A DNA stretch of 11,076 bases from Candidatus Aegiribacteria sp. GTDB taxonomy: Bacteria > Fermentibacterota > Fermentibacteria > Fermentibacterales > JCC-6. The stretch is from the NCBI GenBank assembly GCA_030600975.1, contig JAUVUL010000013.1, positions 1 to 11,076 of the forward strand. The letters run 5' to 3'. The notes below the pieces were generated by a model, which saw only the letters and a program-made list of their open reading frames with translations, did no database searches and was not told the DNA's origin. How positions within the stretch are numbered: position 1 is the first letter of the stretch; each line of letters opens with the position of its first letter. Positions 7,506-11,076 of this stretch are shown here, one piece after another. The position numbers were made by a program, and so were the translations under genes.

Positions 7506-8657
7506 TCAGCCAAGGGAAGAGATGTATGCCTTACTATCAAGGATCTCGAGGACATTCTCCAGGGTTTCCTCCTTACCTGCTCCTACTATCAGGTATCTAA
7601 GGCGGACTACGCCAAGGGGATCTCCGGCATCATTCTGAAGCTTCGGAATGTCATCCAGCAGCCTTTGCATTACATTTTCCATGCCATCCTGGTCGGTTCC
7701 GGGAAGCAGGAGGGTCATTTTGTCTGTTCCCGTACGCAAGGCTATATCGATGTTCCTCATTGTTGCTTTTATATGATTGGCGCCTATTGACATGAACTCC
7801 CTGGCGCGGAAACGGTCATCAATACTGCCCCGTTCGATAACCAGCTCGACAATAGCGAGGGCACTGTCGAACCTGCTTACTCTCTCCAGTTCCTGGACAA
7901 GGACCGGTTTCAGTCTTCCCTTACCAGGTAATCCGGTATCCGGATCCATATCCGAGGCGGATTCGAACCTGCCCAGAAGCCGTATTCCCTCAAGGGCTGC
8001 GGCGCCAACCGCCGCAATCGAGACCAGTCTTTCCTTTGGTAATATGGCTGTTATCGGAACATCTACAAGGCAAATTACGCCGTAAAGAACACCCTGGGAC
8101 ATCATAGGTGTTGCTATGTCGGGCACAAAATTAAGTATGGCGGTTTTTTCGAGCCTCTTCTTCGTTAGTTCACTTTCTTTATCAAGATTCTTTTTTTCAA
8201 AAACCAATCCTGTTTCCGCTACGAAGCCGACGTGTCCATCCCCCACATTCACAACCAGAGGATGTTTCAGGATGTCTCCAAGCCCTTCGGAGTAGACCAG
8301 TCCCAGTTTCCCACCCCTTACGTCTGCGATGAAAACTGCGATTCTCTCACAACCGGTGAGTTTTTTCATCGCCCTTGCCAGAAGCCTGGCGAGCTCATCC
8401 GGTGTCCTGGCGGAGAATACCTGCTTGACAATATCCGGGAAGATAATTGTCAGGTCTCTGTGCTTTTTTATCTCGAGATCGTATCTTGTCTGCCTCGCGT
8501 CAGCTTCCTGCTGCTGGTATCGAAGAGAAGTTATATCATTCTTCAGCGTGTGTATACGTTCTTCAAAACCCGCTACCCTCTTTCTTTTCTGGATTATCAG
8601 AATGAGCCACACTATCAGCGAACCAGCTGCTAATCCTGCTATAATACCTGGTACCAT
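7506..8657 (-). CDS. Membrane-anchored GAF domain protein with degenerate GGDEF-like domain
   Basis: A 383-residue sensor-like protein of unknown role. A single N-terminal membrane helix (about 4-23, IIAGLAAGSLIVWLILII) is followed by a basic stop (QKRKR), placing the rest in the cytoplasm. A likely coiled coil spans 30-67. A GAF-type domain covers about 75-230 (ERIAVFIADVRGGKLGLVYS; ATPMMSQGVLYGVICLVD). The C-terminal part, 235-380, resembles a diguanylate cyclase fold: DPDTGLPGKGRL matches the usual D-x-LTGLxNR opening, and ALRTGTDKMTLLLPG matches the catalytic hairpin. There the GGDEF residues read GTDKM (310-314), so the second glycine and the metal-binding glutamate are lost and cyclase activity is unlikely. 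The ATG at 8657 has GGGAGGG 8 bases upstream (8666-8672). It lies 22 bases after purB and 51 before purL, so it is probably co-transcribed with purine genes. Nucleotide or metabolite sensing is a guess. Confidence 0.85.
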   Translation of the reverse strand: MVPGIIAGLAAGSLIVWLILIIQKRKRVAGFEERIHTLKNDITSLRYQQQEADARQTRYDLEIKKHRDLTIIFPDIVKQVFSARTPDELARLLARAMKKLTGCERIAVFIADVRGGKLGLVYSEGLGDILKHPLVVNVGDGHVGFVAETGLVFEKKNLDKESELTKKRLEKTAILNFVPDIATPMMSQGVLYGVICLVDVPITAILPKERLVSIAAVGAAALEGIRLLGRFESASDMDPDTGLPGKGRLKPVLVQELERVSRFDSALAIVELVIERGSIDDRFRAREFMSIGANHIKATMRNIDIALRTGTDKMTLLLPGTDQDGMENVMQRLLDDIPKLQNDAGDPLGVVRLRYLIVGAGKEETLENVLEILDSKAYISSLG

Positions 8658-8679
8658 TTATATCACCCTCCCAGCGAAA

Positions 8680-9987
8680 TCATTCATTTTTATGTATCAG
8701 ACCAAGTCTGTCAAGGGTATTATTCTCATTCCGGAGGTGATACTCAAGGATACATCTTCGGTTGATCTCCTCACCGGTGAGATACTCACCGATTTCTGGA
8801 TCATCCTTTACCATATCAAGGAATCCCTTACCACTCTCCATAGCACTCATCGCCACATTCTGAACAAGCCTGTACGCTTCCTCTCTTGTACGACCCGTAT
8901 CTATAAGCGCCAGCATAATAGTCTGGGAATAGAACCTGTCACCTGCGGAATCGATATTTTCCGCAACGGCTTTCGGAAGTACCCTCAGACCCGAAACCAG
9001 TGAAACCGCCTTTCTGAGTGCATACAGTGCTATACCGCAGGCGTCCGGAAAAATGAAACGCTCTGCGGATGAATGTGAGATATCCCGTTCATGCCATAAA
9101 GCCGTATTCTCAAGGGAAGGAATAAGGTATCCCCTCAGCATTCTGGCAAGACCGCATAACCTCTCACTGATGATAGGATTCCTTTTATGGGGCATGGCGC
9201 TCGAACCCTTCTGGCCTTTTCCGAAGGATTCCTCCACCTCCCCTACCTCCGATCTCTGGAGGTGCCTTATCTCGATTCCAAGCCTCTCCAGTAATCCGCC
9301 CGCGGTGGAAAGGGCGTAGATGAAGTCCGCATGTCTGTCCCTGGCAACAACCTGTGTCGCAATATTCTCAATTCCTATTCCAAGTCTGCTGCATACGTAC
9401 TCTTCGACTGAAGGATCAAGATGAGCGTAGGTTCCAACCGCCCCGGACAGCTTACCCACGCATGCTGATCTCAGCCCGTCTTCCAGCCGCTTACGTACTC
9501 TCAGGTATTCGGAATAGAAACCGGCGAACTTCAAGCCGAGCGTGGTAGGTTCAGCGAACATACCATGGCTTCTTCCAATACACATGACACCACGGGTCCT
9601 TCGGACAAGACCCCTGAGGGCTTCGCCCAGGGCATCAAGCTCATTCATGAGAAGTTCTCCGCTGTCCTTTATCTGCATAGCCAGGCAGGTATCAAGTATG
9701 TCACTGGATGTCATGCCGTAATGAATGTGCCTGGATTCAGGTCCCAGGCTTTCCGACACGCTGGTAAGAAAAGCTATGACATCGTGCCGTACAGTTTTTT
9801 CGATCTCAGCTGCACGTCCTTCATCAAAGGACACTTTCTCCCTTATCAATTCCAGGTCTTCCACCGGGACGTCCCCTGATTCAACCCTTGCCTCAACTAC
9901 GAGCAACTCGATCTCAAGCCAGCGGGAATACCTGGATGCAGTCGTCCAGATCTCCCTCATTTCCGGAATTGAGTAACGTTCAATCAT
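8680..9987 (-). CDS. purB: Adenylosuccinate lyase
   Basis: Cytoplasmic homotetrameric lyase of the fumarase/aspartase superfamily. It releases fumarate twice in purine synthesis: SAICAR to AICAR, and adenylosuccinate to AMP. The 435 residues equal the usual bacterial length (about 430-455). Visible motifs are VRHDVIAF (His68), HIHYGMTSSDILDT (87-100), GRSHGMFAEPTTLG with the catalytic-type His141, and the family signature GSSAMPHKRNPI at 261-272 with the catalytic serine in its mobile loop. The N-terminus MIERYSIPEMREIW is typical. The ATG at 9987 has AAGGGG 5 bases upstream (9993-9998). It is the first gene after a 166-base gap, so it probably opens the transcript that continues into the GAF gene, purL and purQ. 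Nothing looks damaged. Confidence 0.97.
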   Translation of the reverse strand: MIERYSIPEMREIWTTASRYSRWLEIELLVVEARVESGDVPVEDLELIREKVSFDEGRAAEIEKTVRHDVIAFLTSVSESLGPESRHIHYGMTSSDILDTCLAMQIKDSGELLMNELDALGEALRGLVRRTRGVMCIGRSHGMFAEPTTLGLKFAGFYSEYLRVRKRLEDGLRSACVGKLSGAVGTYAHLDPSVEEYVCSRLGIGIENIATQVVARDRHADFIYALSTAGGLLERLGIEIRHLQRSEVGEVEESFGKGQKGSSAMPHKRNPIISERLCGLARMLRGYLIPSLENTALWHERDISHSSAERFIFPDACGIALYALRKAVSLVSGLRVLPKAVAENIDSAGDRFYSQTIMLALIDTGRTREEAYRLVQNVAMSAMESGKGFLDMVKDDPEIGEYLTGEEINRRCILEYHLRNENNTLDRLGLIHKNE

Positions 9988-10153
9988 TGAAACCCCTTAT
10001 CAGCGCTGATCCATTATTCAGCACAGACCGCTCAGGATAGGAGCGACTCTCCAGTCATTCGGAATTGGAATGCCGCAACAATCCATAATTATTGGTAATA
10101 TATCAAACTGCACAGTCACAGAAAAAGCATAGAAACAATCATCTTCGAATATA
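9988..10153 (-). other. Intergenic leader upstream of purB
   Basis: No open frame or RNA gene is seen here. This is the longest gap in the window, so it is the likeliest site of the promoter for the purB operon. An AT-rich patch at about 10081-10106 could hold it, but no convincing -35/-10 pair stands out. A weak hairpin is possible at 10029-10045 (5-base arms CGCTC/GAGCG, 7-base loop). No strong terminator for the upstream lipoprotein gene is visible, so read-through into purB cannot be excluded. Confidence 0.45.
9999..10010. promoter_or_regulatory. Perfect 12-base palindrome before purB (possible operator)
   Basis: ATCAGCGCTGAT is its own reverse complement. It directly abuts the purB Shine-Dalgarno site on the minus strand. 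A dimeric repressor binding here could block early transcription or translation of purB. The regulator is unknown and chance occurrence is possible. Confidence 0.35.
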
Positions 10154-10501
10154 TCAGGGAAGTTCCGTTCCGGAAGTTAACGGACCGTAAATCCAGGCGA
10201 ATAGGGACATACTCGGGACATAAATTCTGTACCAGTCATCAAGCCCTCCGGTAACCTGCAGGGAATCTCCCTCATGAACCTGCCCCAGAATCGCATAAAC
10301 CGTTCCAGGGCCGGATCGGAGATTGACAACTCTGCCGGTTACTATGATAAGATTCCACACAGCATGAGGCTCGATGCCATTTTCTTCTTCAGATACGACA
10401 GTCCGATTAACAGTACATGAGGAAAGCGAAATAATAACGAGCAGCAGACATGCAAACACAGTTAATCTGATTGTTTTCTTCCTTACTATTCTACAGTACA
10501 T
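10154..10501 (-). CDS. Small SH3b-domain lipoprotein
   Basis: A 115-residue exported protein. The N-terminus is basic (RIVRKKTIR), followed by a hydrophobic stretch and the lipobox LSSC with Cys29, so it is predicted to be a lipid-anchored envelope protein. After a short linker, residues 53-109 form a bacterial SH3 (SH3b) domain: VTGRVVNLRSGPGTVYAILG, then GDSLQVTGGLDDWYRIYV and WIYGPLTS. Such domains often bind cell-wall peptides or proteins; the ligand here is unknown. The start ATG 10501-10499 lies inside the end of the ubiA-like gene (16-base overlap), with no good Shine-Dalgarno site, which suggests translational coupling. The frame is open further upstream to 10705, but that part is cysteine- and arginine-rich, antisense-like text overlapping ubiA and would displace the signal peptide, so I reject it. 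Domain and lipobox are clear; the exact role is not. Confidence 0.8.
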   Translation of the reverse strand: MYCRIVRKKTIRLTVFACLLLVIISLSSCTVNRTVVSEEENGIEPHAVWNLIIVTGRVVNLRSGPGTVYAILGQVHEGDSLQVTGGLDDWYRIYVPSMSLFAWIYGPLTSGTELP

Positions 10502-11076
10502 ATCAATACTGGAAGGAGTCCGGCAGCAAACAGGCTTCCATCTGCAATTACCCTTTTTAAAAGCTCCGAGGGAAAGGGGGTTCTTGCGAGGATCAGAAAC
10601 CCCGCTGCAAGGAACAGAGGTCCTGGAAAGAACGCTGCAGCACTGCCGGGAAGATAACCCGACGCAATACCTGCTGCGAGAAGAACCGATGCCAGTGAGA
10701 AGCACAGCCAGAACAGCCGAATACTCATGAACTTACCAGCATGGATGGGAATGGTGTCCATTCCCATCAGAGCATCTCCTTGCAGATCAACAAGGTCTGT
10801 GAGCAGACACCTGCTCAGGAATAGAAAGAACAGGACCGCCGCCCAGATCACAATTCCCGGTGTAATGGCTTCACCGGCAGATATATAACCTGGCAGAAAT
10901 GCAAGAAGAAAGGACCATGCTCCTGCAAACATCAGGTCCCTGGAACCGGGGAGAGACCTCAATCCCCTGAACGGGTATACTTTGCGTATGAGCGGTATGG
11001 AATAAACGAGAAAAAGCGCCAGCATCACTCCCAGTACAGCAGGCCACAATGGATTAAGAAAGACTGACAGCACGAG
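10486..11076 (-). CDS. UbiA-family prenyltransferase, C-terminal part (5' end outside window)
   Basis: Integral membrane enzyme of the UbiA family, which joins an isoprenoid diphosphate to an acceptor such as an aromatic ring or a glycerophosphate. 196 residues are visible and the frame is open through the window edge, so the GTG at 11073 is probably internal. Family members have about 280-300 residues, so roughly a third is missing, including the first Asp-rich motif. The second motif is present as TDLVDLQGDALMGMDTIPI, the D-x2-D-x3-D pattern that binds the magnesium-diphosphate. Several hydrophobic helices are visible: PAVLGVMLALFLVYSI, LMFAGAWSFLLAFLPGY, PGIVIWAAVLFFLFLS, LFWLCFSLASVLLAAGIASG and GPLFLAAGFLILA. 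The stop TAG at 10486 overlaps the lipoprotein start. The acceptor cannot be told from this part; quinone, haem or lipid pathways are all possible. Confidence 0.85.
   Translation of the reverse strand, partial: LVLSVFLNPLWPAVLGVMLALFLVYSIPLIRKVYPFRGLRSLPGSRDLMFAGAWSFLLAFLPGYISAGEAITPGIVIWAAVLFFLFLSRCLLTDLVDLQGDALMGMDTIPIHAGKFMSIRLFWLCFSLASVLLAAGIASGYLPGSAAAFFPGPLFLAAGFLILARTPFPSELLKRVIADGSLFAAGLLPVLICTVE

Noticed and set aside
7506..8657. Active diguanylate cyclase
   Set aside because: The GGDEF motif is replaced by GTDKM, losing the catalytic glutamate position, so I call it degenerate.
10029..10045. Hairpin as a terminator after the lipoprotein gene
   Set aside because: The stem is only 5 base pairs and no T-run follows on the minus strand.
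10054..10066. PurBox-like sequence AATTCCGAATGAC (minus strand) upstream of purB
   Set aside because: It is a single copy with several mismatches to the Bacillus AWWWCCGAACWWT box. That system needs two inverted copies, and nothing shows this organism has that PurR.
10502..10705. Upstream extension of the SH3b lipoprotein frame
   Set aside because: It overlaps ubiA by over 200 bases, has low-complexity Cys/Arg/Ser composition, and would bury the signal peptide and lipobox inside the protein.

Overview
All genes in this window lie on the minus strand and read from high to low coordinates. The window looks like bacterial chromosomal core-metabolism DNA: genes are tightly packed, start and stop codons overlap, and Shine-Dalgarno sequences are purine-rich. 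A lipobox on one small protein suggests a bacterium with processed lipoproteins. The radical-SAM gene next to an RNase G gene and a three-part FGAM synthase fit many anaerobic, often uncultured phyla. I cannot name the taxon from sequence alone. I see no insertion sequence, prophage, CRISPR array, tRNA or rRNA.

Layout in transcription order: (1) 11076-10486, the C-terminal part of a UbiA-family membrane prenyltransferase, cut by the window edge. (2) 10501-10154, a small lipoprotein with an SH3b domain, overlapping the ubiA end. (3) 10153-9988, a 166-base non-coding gap with a perfect 12-base palindrome next to the purB ribosome binding site. (4) 9987-8680, purB. (5) 8657-7506, a membrane-anchored GAF plus degenerate GGDEF-like protein. 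(6) 7454-5169, purL. (7) 5172-4345, purQ. (8) 4343-3819, a 174-residue protein that I read as two PurS-like domains in tandem. (9) 3822-1396, a radical SAM protein fused to DUF2344. (10) 1406-1, RNase G/E, cut at its 3' end by the window edge.

Genes 4 to 10 have gaps of 51 bases or less and several overlaps, so they are probably one operon. Its first part is purine synthesis. PurL (small type), PurQ and the proposed double PurS would form the FGAM synthase complex, and PurB acts at two later steps. The second part, radical SAM/DUF2344 plus RNase G, belongs to RNA processing or translation-linked housekeeping. The most interesting item is the 174-residue gene: no single-domain purS is visible, and this gene sits one base after purQ with a PurS-like tail motif, so it may be an internally duplicated PurS.
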